DNA of 64,000 nucleotides from Rhizocola hellebori. Its GTDB lineage: Bacteria > Actinomycetota > Actinomycetes > Mycobacteriales > Micromonosporaceae. The translations under genes were made by a program, and so were the position numbers. The stretch covers positions 1 to 64,000 of the forward strand of contig NZ_BONY01000005.1 in NCBI RefSeq assembly GCF_016862955.1, read 5' to 3'. A model generated the notes under the pieces. That model saw only the letters and a list, made by a program, of their open reading frames with translations. It searched no databases and was not told where the DNA came from. Numbering within the stretch: the stretch's first letter is position 1; every line of letters starts with the position of its first letter. This document shows, piece after piece, positions 8,362 to 16,833 of this stretch.

Positions 8362-9660
8362 TCAGCTGGAAATCGCTTGCTGCGCTTCGCCGATGAACTT
8401 CGCCGCGGCCTGGGGAATGGTCAGCCGGGCGAAGATGACGTCGTCGTAGATGCGCTGGAAGGTGGACTTGACCGTGCCCGCGCCCTTGGGCGGCGGGGGT
8501 GGCGCCTGCTCCAGCTTGGGCTGGATCGTCTGCTCGTATTGGAAGGCGACCTGTGGTGGGCCGGTCAGCGTCGACCCGACCTGCTCGCGCACCTTGGCGT
8601 TGGCGGGAAGCCCCCGCGACATGCCCAGGATCTTGCCCGCTTCCGGATCATTGATCAGGAAGTTGATGAGCTTGGCGGCCGCCTCTTTCTTGGTCGAGCT
8701 TTGGGCGATGCTGAACATCATTGCCGGCTTGACATATTGACCGAGCTTGCCGCTGTCGCTGGGGAAGCCGGACAGCTTGAACTCGCGGCCCAGAATCTCC
8801 CAGCTTTTCGCGGTGAACCCGCTGTCGTAGCCGAAGCCGCTGGAGGCGAGCTTCTGCGCCACCGGGTCGTTGGCCTGGGAACCGTCCATTTTGGTGGTCA
8901 GCTCGGCCGGGGTGGACGCGCCACTGCGCCGCCAGCCGTCGGTCATCTGCCACCACTTTTCGACGTCGGCCGCCGTGTAGCCCAGTTTGCCCTCCGGCGT
9001 GTAGATGGCTTTGCCCTGCTGGCGAAGCCACACCTCGAACCAGTCCTCGATGCCGCCGAAATCGCCCACCCCGCGCACCTTGCCGCCGGTGGAATCGCTG
9101 ATTTTCTGCGTTGCGGCCTGCATGTTGGCCCATGTCCAGCCCTCGCTTGGAGCGGTGGCGCCCGAGCTTTGCCACTGCGCGAAGTCGTAGCTGAAGACCT
9201 GGGTGTTCTGGGTGGGTGGGATGCCGAAGAGCTTGCCGTTGACCGTGCCGCCGGACAGCAGCTGCGGGGTGATGTTGGAGGTGTCCACTTTGGCCGGCCC
9301 GTTGTCGAGCGGGGCCAGCTGATTGCGGTCGGCGTATTCACGGACGTAGCGGTAGTCCATCTGGAAGACATCCGGCGCACCGCCGCCCGCTACCTGGGTG
9401 ACGAGCTTCTGGAAGTAGGCGTTGAACTCCGCGTAGGACGTGTCGACCTTGATCGTGGGGTTCTTCTGCTCGAACAGGGAAACCGCTTTCTCGGTAACCT
9501 CAGCTCGGTCGGGGTTGCCCCACCAGTCGAAGCGGATCGTGACATTGCCGCCCGGCTCGGCGGCGTCTGATTTGCAGGCAGCGGTCGCACCGAGCATGCA
9601 GCCCAGTGCCACCAGAGCGAGAACCCGAGCCGATACGCCCGGGCGACGATTTCGGCGCAT
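8362..9660 (-). CDS. Extracellular sugar-binding lipoprotein of ABC importer
   Basis: A 432-aa family 1 solute-binding protein. The N-terminus has a basic region, a hydrophobic stretch and a lipobox ending at Cys29 (GATAAC), so it should be anchored as a lipoprotein. The mature domain starts TIRFDWWGNPDRAE, followed by ...LFEQKNPTIKV and PDVFQMDY, typical of CUT1 binding proteins. The ATG follows AGAGGAG with good spacing. A LacI-type half-palindrome lies just upstream of the Shine-Dalgarno at 9673-9682. First gene of the leftward seven-gene operon ending with rhaI, divergent from the lacI-family gene; the ligand is inferred to be a rhamnogalacturonan- or arabinan-derived oligosaccharide. Confidence 0.92.
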   Translation of the reverse strand: MRRNRRPGVSARVLALVALGCMLGATAACKSDAAEPGGNVTIRFDWWGNPDRAEVTEKAVSLFEQKNPTIKVDTSYAEFNAYFQKLVTQVAGGGAPDVFQMDYRYVREYADRNQLAPLDNGPAKVDTSNITPQLLSGGTVNGKLFGIPPTQNTQVFSYDFAQWQSSGATAPSEGWTWANMQAATQKISDSTGGKVRGVGDFGGIEDWFEVWLRQQGKAIYTPEGKLGYTAADVEKWWQMTDGWRRSGASTPAELTTKMDGSQANDPVAQKLASSGFGYDSGFTAKSWEILGREFKLSGFPSDSGKLGQYVKPAMMFSIAQSSTKKEAAAKLINFLINDPEAGKILGMSRGLPANAKVREQVGSTLTGPPQVAFQYEQTIQPKLEQAPPPPPKGAGTVKSTFQRIYDDVIFARLTIPQAAAKFIGEAQQAISS

Positions 9661-10012
9661 CCCATCTCCTCTGAAACGATTCGAATGAGCCCGTTTGACA
9701 GCCGAACGTATGCCCGCCTGCCTTCGCTGTCAAGACCATCGTTCTGTATCAACGAAATCCAGCCATTGCTTGGTACCGGTCGCGGTCGCCATGCCGCGAT
9801 GAAGATAACGGTATCGATGCCAGGCGTGATCGTGTTTACCTGCGCAAATGTCAATTGAAACGTTCTTTACCGAGACGACCTAGGCTGCTGGATCGCAGAA
9901 TTCGGCCCTGTGGGAGCGCTACCGCTTCTTGACTCGTTTCAACTGTCGAATATCGTGAACTTGCCGGGGAGCCCACCGGGGGTGACCGGCACGTTCGTCA
10001 ATCCGAGGAGCC
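9661..10012. promoter_or_regulatory. Divergent control region between importer operon and LacI-type regulator
   Basis: A 352-bp gap without a gene. It holds several LacI-family-like sites: GAAACGATTC at 9673-9682 (fits GAANCGNTTC) beside the importer start; TTGAAACGTTCTT around 9855-9867; TGGGAGCGCTACCG at 9911-9924, 12 of 14 positions identical to the published CebR-type box TGGGAGCGCTCCCA; and GACTCGTTTC at 9931-9940. Promoter hexamers are not clear. The arrangement suggests that the regulator controls both the importer operon and itself. Confidence 0.6.
9911..9924. promoter_or_regulatory. CebR/LacI-type operator upstream of the regulator gene
   Basis: TGGGAGCGCTACCG is an imperfect palindrome around a central AGCGCT, about 90 bp before the lacI-family start. 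It shares the AGCGCT core with the perfect palindromes at 33770-33787 and 39802-39815. Confidence 0.55.
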
Positions 10013-11047
10013 ATGGCAACCAACAGCATCAAAGAGGTTGCCCGCCGGGCCGGGGTGTCGATCGGAACCGTCAGCAACGTGCTCAACCGGCCCGATCTCG
10101 TGGCCCCCGCCACCAGGCAGCGGGTGCTGGAAGCGATCAGCACGCTGGGATACGTGCGCAACGACTCCGCCCGCCAGCTGCGGGCCGGGCACAGCCGCAC
10201 CGTGGCCGTGGTCGTCCTGGACGTGTCCAATCCGTTCTTCACGGATGTGGTACGCGGTGCGGAGGCAGCCCTCGACGACTCCGGCTCGATGGTGATCGTC
10301 TGCAACAGCGACGAGGACCCGGCCCGGGAACGCCGCCACCTTGACCACCTTGAGGAGCAGCGGGTCCGCGGCGTGCTGATCACACCGGTCGACGACGGCT
10401 CCAACGCCCGGCTCGATCTGCTGATCCGCCACGGCATCCCGGTGATCCTGGTCGACCGGGGCGCCCGCACCCGCAACCGGTGCTCGGTGGCGGTCGATGA
10501 CGTGCTCGGTGGCCGGCTCGCTGCGACCCATCTGCTGGAACGCGGCCACCGGCGCATCGCCTATGTGGGTGGCCCGATGGGCATCGCCCAGGTCGCCGAC
10601 AGGCACGCCGGCGCGGCGGCGATCGTGGCCGAGACACCCCAGGCGAAGCTGCAACTGTTCGAGATGCCCGCGCTGACCACGGCTTACGGGCGTAAGGCGG
10701 GCGAGCAGGTCGCCGACGCCGCCCCGTCGCGCCGGCCCACCGCCGTGTTCTGCGCCAACGACCTGCTCGCCCTCGGTGTGCTGCAGGAGATGACCCGCCG
10801 CGGGCTGAAGGTTCCCGGCGACATCGCCATCGTCGGCTACGACGACATTGAATACGCGGGCGCGGCTGCGGTGCCGCTGTCGTCGGTGGCCCAGCCGCGC
10901 GAGTTGCTGGGCCGGACAGCGGCCGAGCTGCTCGTCGGCGAGATCAGCGACGGCGAGCTGCATCGCCATCGGCAGGTGCTTTTCGAGCCCGAGCTGGTGG
11001 TGCGGGAGTCCAGCGACAGCACGCTGTCACCAAGCCGACATCGCTGA
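10013..11047 (+). CDS. LacI-family transcriptional regulator
   Basis: A 344-aa repressor. The N-terminal helix-turn-helix reads TNSIKEVARRAGVSIGTVSNVLNRPDLVAPATRQRV (residues 3-38), followed by the hinge helix (NDSARQLRAGHSRT) and a periplasmic-binding-like sugar-sensing domain from about residue 60 (VAVVVLDVSNPFFTDVVRGAE; FCANDLLALGVLQ; VGYDDIEYA). The start is fixed by the canonical N-terminus; GAGGAG lies only 2 nt from the ATG. It is divergent from the sugar-import operon and is the likely repressor of that operon, itself, and probably the secreted pectin enzymes near 33.8 and 39.8 kb that carry similar palindromes. Inducer unknown, plausibly rhamnose or an oligogalacturonide. Confidence 0.93.
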   Translation: MATNSIKEVARRAGVSIGTVSNVLNRPDLVAPATRQRVLEAISTLGYVRNDSARQLRAGHSRTVAVVVLDVSNPFFTDVVRGAEAALDDSGSMVIVCNSDEDPARERRHLDHLEEQRVRGVLITPVDDGSNARLDLLIRHGIPVILVDRGARTRNRCSVAVDDVLGGRLAATHLLERGHRRIAYVGGPMGIAQVADRHAGAAAIVAETPQAKLQLFEMPALTTAYGRKAGEQVADAAPSRRPTAVFCANDLLALGVLQEMTRRGLKVPGDIAIVGYDDIEYAGAAAVPLSSVAQPRELLGRTAAELLVGEISDGELHRHRQVLFEPELVVRESSDSTLSPSRHR

Positions 11048-11094
11048 TGCGCCAATAGTTGTTGGCGCTGGCCGGGTTCGCCGCTCATGCCGGT

Positions 11095-12150
11095 ATGAGA
11101 CTCATCGCCATTCTTGTCACCGCGGTCATGGTGGCCGCGGCACCCGTTGCGGCGCAGGCCGCCGACCCCGTGGTCGCCGGTTTCGCCTGGGGCAACCAGC
11201 CGGCCAATCCGGCCTACTTCCCGGCCACCGGGTACGAGTTCAACTCGGCGGGCCTGCCCATCCAGATCCTGCGCCCGGCCGTCGGCACCTATCAGGTGAA
11301 GTTCTTCGGCCTGGCTGCCCCGGGCGGGGTGGCCCATGTCAGCGCCTACCTGAGCAACAGCCTGTGCACGGTCGCGTCGTGGGCTCCGATGGGCGGTGAT
11401 CAGGTCGTCAACGTGCGCTGTTACAACAACGCCGGCGCCCTGATCGACAGCCGCTTCGTCGTGAACTTCACCAACCGCAAGCCGGCCGGGGTCAATTTCG
11501 GGTACCTGTGGAACGACAACCCTGTCCCCGGCGTGGCCGGGCACACGCCGTCTCCGGCCTATTCCTACGACTCGGCCGGACTGCCGATCACCGTTTTCCG
11601 CAGCGCTGTCGGCAGCTATCAGGTCGACCTCGGCGCTTTCAAAACCGACCCGGGGTGGGCGGCCGGCTACCTGCGGATCACGCCATATGCTTCTGCGGCA
11701 AGGCATTGCCAGGCACTCGATCCCGCGCTGGTGGCCGATCCGTCGCTGATCGAGGTGCGCTGCTACGACGACACCGGCTTTGGCGTGGACACCCGCTTCA
11801 CCCTCACCTACGCCCGCAAGACGCCGATGCTCGGTGGTTCTGGGGCGCGTACCACCGCCACCGTCGACCTTTCCGGAGCGTTGCCGGTGATGCGCGGCTG
11901 GACCAACAGCTACGGCGGCGCACCCACCGCCACCGAGATCGTCCCCGGGACCTATGAGGTCGTCTTCCCCAACGCGGGGCACGCCAAGGGACATGCGATG
12001 GCGAGCATCATGGGCACCCCGCCGATGTACTGCACCATCCAGTCCTGGTGGCAGAACATGGGTGACGAGCACCTGCTGGTCAGCTGCTACGACGGCAACG
12101 TCGGGGTGCCCAACCCAGCGGTGCTGCTCAATGTTTCCTACATCGCGTGA
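11095..12150 (+). CDS. Secreted protein with three ~100-residue repeats
   Basis: A 351-aa exported protein: signal peptide MRLIAILVTAVMVAAAPVAAQA followed by three tandem modules at about residues 25-130, 131-240 and 241-351. The first two modules share NSAGLPI/DSAGLPI, V-G-(T/S)-Y-Q-V, a Cys near the middle and VRCY followed by a (D-S/D-T)-R-F motif; the third is more diverged (VPGTYEV, SCYDG). Each keeps two cysteines, suggesting one disulfide per module. No catalytic motif was recognised, so a binding or structural role outside the cell is likely. The ATG at 11095 gives the signal peptide; its ribosome binding site is poor. It may be co-transcribed with the LacI-type gene (47-bp gap). Confidence 0.75.
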   Translation: MRLIAILVTAVMVAAAPVAAQAADPVVAGFAWGNQPANPAYFPATGYEFNSAGLPIQILRPAVGTYQVKFFGLAAPGGVAHVSAYLSNSLCTVASWAPMGGDQVVNVRCYNNAGALIDSRFVVNFTNRKPAGVNFGYLWNDNPVPGVAGHTPSPAYSYDSAGLPITVFRSAVGSYQVDLGAFKTDPGWAAGYLRITPYASAARHCQALDPALVADPSLIEVRCYDDTGFGVDTRFTLTYARKTPMLGGSGARTTATVDLSGALPVMRGWTNSYGGAPTATEIVPGTYEVVFPNAGHAKGHAMASIMGTPPMYCTIQSWWQNMGDEHLLVSCYDGNVGVPNPAVLLNVSYIA

Positions 12151-12151
12151 C

Positions 12152-12182
12152 AATGCCTACTAGACCCATAGGCATTATGGGT
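12152..12182. promoter_or_regulatory. Two overlapping, mutually exclusive inverted repeats
   Basis: AATGCCTA (12152-12159) pairs perfectly with TAGGCATT (12169-12176); ACCCATA (12164-12170) pairs perfectly with TATGGGT (12176-12182). The two stems share bases and cannot form together. They lie between the stop of the triple-repeat protein and the start of the molybdenum oxidoreductase, in a locally AT-rich spot. Could be a terminator/antiterminator pair or an operator. Confidence 0.55.
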
Positions 12183-12196
12183 ATAACGTAAAAGCC

Positions 12197-13447
12197 ATGT
12201 CGCCCCTCGACGAAACCACCTTTGACGGGATTCGGCTGGGCCAATGGCTGGCCGGTCAGGCAGACGACCGCGGCCTGTCCAGGAGGCGTCTGCTGCAACT
12301 GGGTGCTGTGGCCACTGCGGCACTCAGCGGCGCGGCTGCCCTGCCAGCAGCCGCGCCCGCGGCGGCAGGGCCGATCGTCAAACCCCTGCCGCCCGAGCTG
12401 TTCTACCTGCACGGCACCAATGCCGAGATGCGCTGGGAAGCCATGGCCGGTCAGGGATACCACACCCCGATCGACCGGTTCTTCGTGCGCAACCACACCG
12501 CCACCCCAGCCATCGACGCCGACACCTGGCGGCTGGAGCTCTTCGGCACCGGCCTGCGCGGCAACCCGGTGTCCTTCAGCTATCGGCAGTTGCGCCGGCT
12601 GCCCAGCACCACCTATGACGCCACCATCGAATGCGCGGGCAACGGACGCGGTTTTTACACCACGCAGCAAGGCCAGACGGTCAGCGGCACCCCGTGGAAG
12701 CTCGGCGCGGTGGGGGTGGCGCGCTGGCGCGGGGTGCGGCTGTCCACTGTGCTGCGTCGTGCCGGCCTGCGCCACGATGCGGTTGATGTGATGCCCGAGG
12801 GGCTTGACGCGGAATGGGGCACGGGCGGGGTCAACCTGGGCCATGTGCGCCGGTCCCTTCCGGTGGCCAAGGCGTTGCACGATGTTCTGCTGGCCTACGA
12901 GATGAACGGCCAGCCGCTGCCGCCCGACCACGGCTTCCCGGTGCGGGTGATCGTGCCCGGCTGGATCGGCATCTCGGCCATCAAATGGCTGGGCCGCATC
13001 GAGGTTTCTTCGACACCGCTCTTCTCACCGTGGAACACCCAGTTCTACCGCCTTTTCGGGCCGGGTTACCCGGCCGAGGGCGAGCCGATCAACCGCCAGG
13101 TCATCAAGAGCGCCTTCGAAATTCCCTGGGCCGCCGCTCTGGCCGTCGGCGACCATGTGCTGACCGGGCGGTCCTGGTCGGCCAACGGCCCGATCCGCGA
13201 CGTCGAGATCAGCACCGACGGCGGTGCGACCTGGCGCCGAGCCAACCGAATCGGTCCGAGCCACGCCGGTGGCTGGCAGCGCTGGAGCTTGCCCTGGAAA
13301 GCCGTCACACCAGGCGAATACACGTTGCGCGCCCGCGCCACCGACGTGCGCGGCGTGACCCAACCCGAACAGAGCCCCCACAACACCCTCGGCTACCTCT
13401 TCGACGCCGTCGTCGCCCACCCGGTCACCGTGCTGGCACCCGCCTGA
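12197..13447 (+). CDS. Tat-exported molybdopterin oxidoreductase (sulfite oxidase/YedY family)
   Basis: A 416-aa protein with a twin-arginine signal (LSRRRLLQLG, residues 27-36) and an Ala-rich cleavage region. The molybdopterin-binding domain follows: FFVRNH, TIECAGNGR with the molybdenum ligand Cys146, GVARWRGVRLSTVL, DHGFPVRVIVPGWIGISAIKWLGRIEV. The C-terminal dimerisation (Mo-co_dimer) domain is seen as GRSWSANGPIRDVEISTDGGATWRRA. This is the usual sulfite-oxidase-family layout without a fused haem domain. The substrate cannot be told; sulfite or an S- or N-oxide are family possibilities. It lies after the overlapping inverted repeats and is followed by the DinB-like gene. Confidence 0.92.
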   Translation: MSPLDETTFDGIRLGQWLAGQADDRGLSRRRLLQLGAVATAALSGAAALPAAAPAAAGPIVKPLPPELFYLHGTNAEMRWEAMAGQGYHTPIDRFFVRNHTATPAIDADTWRLELFGTGLRGNPVSFSYRQLRRLPSTTYDATIECAGNGRGFYTTQQGQTVSGTPWKLGAVGVARWRGVRLSTVLRRAGLRHDAVDVMPEGLDAEWGTGGVNLGHVRRSLPVAKALHDVLLAYEMNGQPLPPDHGFPVRVIVPGWIGISAIKWLGRIEVSSTPLFSPWNTQFYRLFGPGYPAEGEPINRQVIKSAFEIPWAAALAVGDHVLTGRSWSANGPIRDVEISTDGGATWRRANRIGPSHAGGWQRWSLPWKAVTPGEYTLRARATDVRGVTQPEQSPHNTLGYLFDAVVAHPVTVLAPA

Positions 13448-13491
13448 CCGACCGGATGCGCCCGCCTCGGCGCGTAGTTACCGTGGGGCCT

Positions 13492-13986
13492 ATGAGCTCT
13501 CTGAGCATCGAGCAGGCGCTCGACCTGCTCGCCGAGACCCCGAAGCGGCTCGCCGCGCTGACCGCTGGGCTGACCCCGGCCCAGCTGTGCGCCAGCCCGG
13601 AAAGCGACGAGTGGTCGGCCGGTGAGGTGCTTGCCCACCTGCGTTCGTGTGCCGACGTTTGGGGCGGCGCCATCGCGCTGATCCTCGCCCAGGACGAGCC
13701 CACCATCCGGGCCATCAGCCCGCGCACGTATATCCGCAAGACGGACTTTCCCCAGCTGCAGTTCGCGCCTTCGCTGAAGGCCTTCACCAAGCAGCGGGCC
13801 GAGCTGCTGGCCACGCTGCAACCGTTGCCGCCCAACGCTTGGGCCCGCGCGGCGAAGGTGACCGGCGCGGGCAAGCTGTCGCACCTCACCGTGCTTTCCT
13901 ACGCCGAACGCCTGGCCCTCCACGAACGAGCCCACATCGGCCAGGTCACCCGGATCGCCGCCACCTTCACGAAAACCCAGGCTTAG
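13492..13986 (+). CDS. DinB/YfiT-like four-helix protein
   Basis: A 164-aa soluble protein of the DinB_2 type: SIEQALDLLAETPKRLAALTAGLTPAQL, then EWSAGEVLAHLRSCADVWGG with a conserved metal-ligand-type His, and LALHERAHIGQVTRI with the C-terminal His pair. Family members are four-helix metal-binding proteins, some of them thiol-dependent transferases or stress proteins. The ATG at 13492 lies 44 bp after the preceding stop; the frame upstream is a shadow of the oxidoreductase gene. Substrate unknown. Confidence 0.8.
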   Translation: MSSLSIEQALDLLAETPKRLAALTAGLTPAQLCASPESDEWSAGEVLAHLRSCADVWGGAIALILAQDEPTIRAISPRTYIRKTDFPQLQFAPSLKAFTKQRAELLATLQPLPPNAWARAAKVTGAGKLSHLTVLSYAERLALHERAHIGQVTRIAATFTKTQA

Positions 13987-14242
13987 CACGGCGGTGCGGC
14001 TCAGGCTGCTTCGCCGGTGAGCCAGCGGTCGAGCTCGGAGGGTCACGGCGCATCGTTGATCTGCCGCGCCAACATGCCCGCGATCGGGGAGTGCCCTCAG
14101 CCGAGCGGCGAATTCATCGGGCATTCCGCCAGATCCGGTCGATACATCTGCCGTCATGCCAGACCGCGAAGCAAGGCCGAGAGACCGGATCTCCGACCCC
14201 GACGAAGGATGGCCGCACGGTCCTGCCAACCAAACCCAGGGG

Positions 14243-15407
14243 TTAAGGCGGTTCAGGGCCGATGTGGTAGATCCGGCCGAGTGGGCTGATCCACACGAAG
14301 CGGCCGGGTGATGGCTGGCGTAGCCGCCAGCCGCCCTCATCTTTCATCGGGTGGTGCCGCCCGCACAGCGCGGCGAGGTCGTCGTGGGTGGTCAGGCCGC
14401 CGTCGGCGTATCTGATGGTGTGGTCGAGGTCGCATCGTTTGGCGGGGACCCGGCACCCCGGGGCCCCGGCAAGTCTTGTCGCGCGCCCGAATCCACCGGG
14501 CCATCGCCGCGTTGGCAAACCGCGCCTGCGGGTCCTGGGCCGGAGGACAGGGCCGTGCTCGGGTGAGGCCCTGCCAGAGCAGCTCGCCGGTGTCGGGGTC
14601 GATGATCTGGGCCCGCCATTGGTAACCGGGGTTGTCGTGCACCCACTGCCGGGCGATGTCGGCACCCACCGGGCCGAAACCGGCCAGCAGCGCCGGGTTC
14701 TCATCCAGCCCGGCCAGCGTCTCCAACCCCACCGTCAAGTCGATCACGCCCCGGCCGGCCGGGGCGTCGACGCCTTCGAGCAGATCGAGCAGCACATCGG
14801 CGCGGAGCTGGTCCATGGTCTCCGGCGCCCCGCTGGCCTTGCGCGCCTTAGCAATTCGGGCGATCCGCGCGAAGGCGGCCGCCGCGCGGGCGGGGCACAA
14901 TCCGAGTGCGCTGAGCGAGGCGGTGCCGTCAGCGGCGGGCTGCAGGACCACCCGCCGCTCGGTGCGCGCCCGCTCCCGCCGTTTGCGGGCGTGTTCGGGG
15001 TCGGCGGCCAGCGCCCGCCGGTGCAGCCGGTCGCGCAGCTGGGTGGTGGTCTTCTCAGGCGCGACCGGCAGGACCTGCGCCGCGACCTGTTGCGCCACCA
15101 CGGGATCGAGGTTTTCCAGGACGTCGGCGAACACCCGAGCCTTGGGAACGTCTATATACCCGTCGGCCAAGGCGGCGAACACCTCCGGCAATCCGTCGAC
15201 CAGCTGCCGGGCCAGGCCTTCCTGCGCCGCAGCCGCCCGCTTGGTCCAGGACAGGGCGAACGCTACCTCGTCCACGCCATACCGAGGATCCGGTGCGGCG
15301 TTGACCACCTTCAGCACCAACCCCAACACACGGGCCTGCGCCACAGCCGCCGCCCGATTGGCAGCCACCAGCCGATCGACCAAGCTCTCGACCGCCCCCG
15401 CGCCCAT
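14243..15407 (-). pseudogene. DUF222/HNH endonuclease-like gene with a frameshift in the HNH domain
   Basis: The DUF222 (13E12-repeat) domain is intact in one frame from ATG 15407 (MGAGAVESLVDRLVAANR) to RDKTCRGPG. The HNH nuclease then continues in another frame: GCRVPAKRCDLDHTIRYADGG, LCGRHHPMKDEGGW, to the stop at 14243. The switch falls in the G/C run at 14456-14469; removing one base there restores CRGPGCRVPAKRCDLDHT, a normal HNH entry with its Cys pair. Without correction the protein lacks the HNH histidines. Either a real inactivating insertion or a sequencing error in a GC-rich homopolymer. Such genes are often multicopy in actinobacteria. Confidence 0.85.
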
Positions 15408-15471
15408 AGGCCCAACATAGACACGGGGTCCGACACTTCGTCGGCCGCAGAGTTGGACAATAGTACGAAGC

Positions 15472-15747
15472 GTGCGTGCTTTCGCTACTTTTCCTATCGT
15501 CGCCGTCGCGGCCACTTTCGTCATCGACGTCGCGAGCGGGAGATTAGCTACCTTTGCTGATCGTCTACCCACGCTCGTCATCGGCACATGCCTTGCCAGC
15601 TCAGCGCCTGGCATGCTGTATACCATCGTCTCTCTGCACAGACTTCGGCGCGAACTAGGCTACCGCGGCGAGATTTGGGTATCTGAGGACCTTCGCCAAC
15701 TCTTGCGAGACGTGATATCGGTAGGACGCAAGACCGGTAGATCCTGA
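15472..15747 (+). CDS. Small low-GC hypothetical protein with membrane segment
   Basis: A possible 91-aa protein starting at GTG 15472: a hydrophobic N-terminal segment (AFATFPIVAVAATFVIDVA), a second weakly hydrophobic stretch (LPTLVIGTCLASSAPGMLYTIV) and a basic C-terminus with GEIWVSEDLRQLLRDV. Codon use is clearly less GC-biased at third positions than in neighbouring genes, which suggests a recent arrival or a non-coding stretch. No Shine-Dalgarno is evident. It converges on the hairpin at 15794-15829. No family recognised; may not be real. Confidence 0.35.
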   Translation: MRAFATFPIVAVAATFVIDVASGRLATFADRLPTLVIGTCLASSAPGMLYTIVSLHRLRRELGYRGEIWVSEDLRQLLRDVISVGRKTGRS

Positions 15748-15793
15748 TCATTCGGGTTCGAAGAGAGTTTCTTGCAGACGCCCCAAGTATTGG

Positions 15794-15829
15794 CCCAGGC
15801 CCCGGAGGTGAGCCCGGGTGGGGCCTGGG
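15794..15829. terminator. Bidirectional hairpin at the end of the LAP-cluster side
   Basis: CCCAGGCCCC (15794-15803) pairs perfectly with GGGGCCTGGG (15820-15829), a 10-bp G/C-rich stem with a 16-nt loop, between a rightward small ORF and a leftward small secreted-protein gene. Confidence 0.7.
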
Positions 15830-15855
15830 TAGGTGTTTGACCGCTGGGGGGCGGT

Positions 15856-16083
15856 TTAGCAGGGGGTGAAGAAGATGTTGCGGTAGCCGGAGGTGGCGCC
15901 CCAGCTTCCGCTGGGCTGGCCGCATCCGGCCCACTGCTGGCCGATCAGGGTGGTCTTGCTCGGGTTGCTGTAGTAGGCGATGACGAGCAGCGAGTCGCCG
16001 GGCGGGATGGCTTGGGCGGGCGCGGCGCCGGTAACGGCGATGCCCAAAGCCAAGGCGGTGGCGAGGATGGCGCGTCGGAACAT
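15856..16083 (-). CDS. Small secreted protein (DUF6289-like)
   Basis: A 75-aa protein with a clear Sec signal (MFRRAILATALALGIAVTGAAPAQA) and a ~50-residue mature part containing LLVIAYYSNPSKTTLIGQ, two cysteines (in WAGCGQP and the terminal FTPC) and a C-terminal Cys. It resembles the short actinobacterial DUF6289 group (YYSD..HT..VG patterns); that assignment is from memory of the family and tentative. GGAGGT sits 4 nt before the ATG. It is the last leftward gene before the terminator, 9 bp after the methyltransferase stop, so it is probably transcribed with the LAP operon. Role unknown. Confidence 0.7.
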   Translation of the reverse strand: MFRRAILATALALGIAVTGAAPAQAIPPGDSLLVIAYYSNPSKTTLIGQQWAGCGQPSGSWGATSGYRNIFFTPC

Positions 16084-16092
16084 GGTGACCTC

Positions 16093-16827
16093 CTAGTGGG
16101 ATAGGCGAAGGTGGATGACACCGTCGACAATGCGGTGGCTGGCTTTGCCCGGCGGAGAAGGCCGGCCGGGTGGGCGGTTGACCGGTAGGGCGCGGTAGTC
16201 GTGCACCGTCCATCCAGCGCCCTCGAAGACCCGCAGCGAGTCTAAACCGGACAGTGTGAGCGGTGAATTTGCCTGTGCAGCAAGGGTTTTCATCGCCGCA
16301 GCGGAGTCGGTGGAGACGATGTCGGCCAGCCAGTCGACCGGGCCGGGCAGGGCGGCCAGGGCGGTGGCGAGAGCGGCGATCTCGTCATGGGTCAGGTAGA
16401 CGAGCAGGCCCTCGGTGAGGACTATCGCGGGTGCGGGAAGTGGCGGCAGACTCCTTGCGTCGCCTGGTATCCGGCGAAGAGGGCAGCTGGCCTGGTACCC
16501 AGAAAGGATGCTGTCCTTGAATTGTAAAACCGGCAACGCATCGATCTCGATGGTCTCGCGGCACGCCGAAAGATCAAGGCGATAGGGGCGAGCGCACAGA
16601 CCCGCCCCCACGTTGACAACGGCGCTGCCCGGCGCGACCCGCAAAAGATCCAAGAGCATGACATCCAGCAGACGGGTACGGGCCAAAACCTCGCCACGCC
16701 CACTGGCCGCCAAAGCCCGCGAGGAGTCGTCCATCGCCTCAAGAAACAGGCCCGCAAAGGGATCGGCCTCGGCGCGGCCGGCGGCGGCCAGGTAGGCCGT
16801 CGCCTGAACCGCGTCAAGAATGTCCAC
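16093..16827 (-). CDS. SAM-dependent methyltransferase, leucine carboxyl methyltransferase-like
   Basis: A 244-aa class I methyltransferase. The SAM-binding motif I reads VVNVGAGLCARPYRLD (about residues 69-84), the pattern of the LCMT/PPM1-type O-methyltransferases; IEIDALPVLQFK follows as motif II and IVLTEGLLVYLTHDEIAAL as post-II. It is shorter than the usual ~280-300 aa. GTG start, 6 bp after the ABC permease stop. Position at the end of the LAP operon suggests it tailors the azole peptide (for example carboxyl, O- or N-methylation), but a link to the product is inference. Confidence 0.82.
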   Translation of the reverse strand: MDILDAVQATAYLAAAGRAEADPFAGLFLEAMDDSSRALAASGRGEVLARTRLLDVMLLDLLRVAPGSAVVNVGAGLCARPYRLDLSACRETIEIDALPVLQFKDSILSGYQASCPLRRIPGDARSLPPLPAPAIVLTEGLLVYLTHDEIAALATALAALPGPVDWLADIVSTDSAAAMKTLAAQANSPLTLSGLDSLRVFEGAGWTVHDYRALPVNRPPGRPSPPGKASHRIVDGVIHLRLSH

Positions 16828-16833
16828 GAAGTC

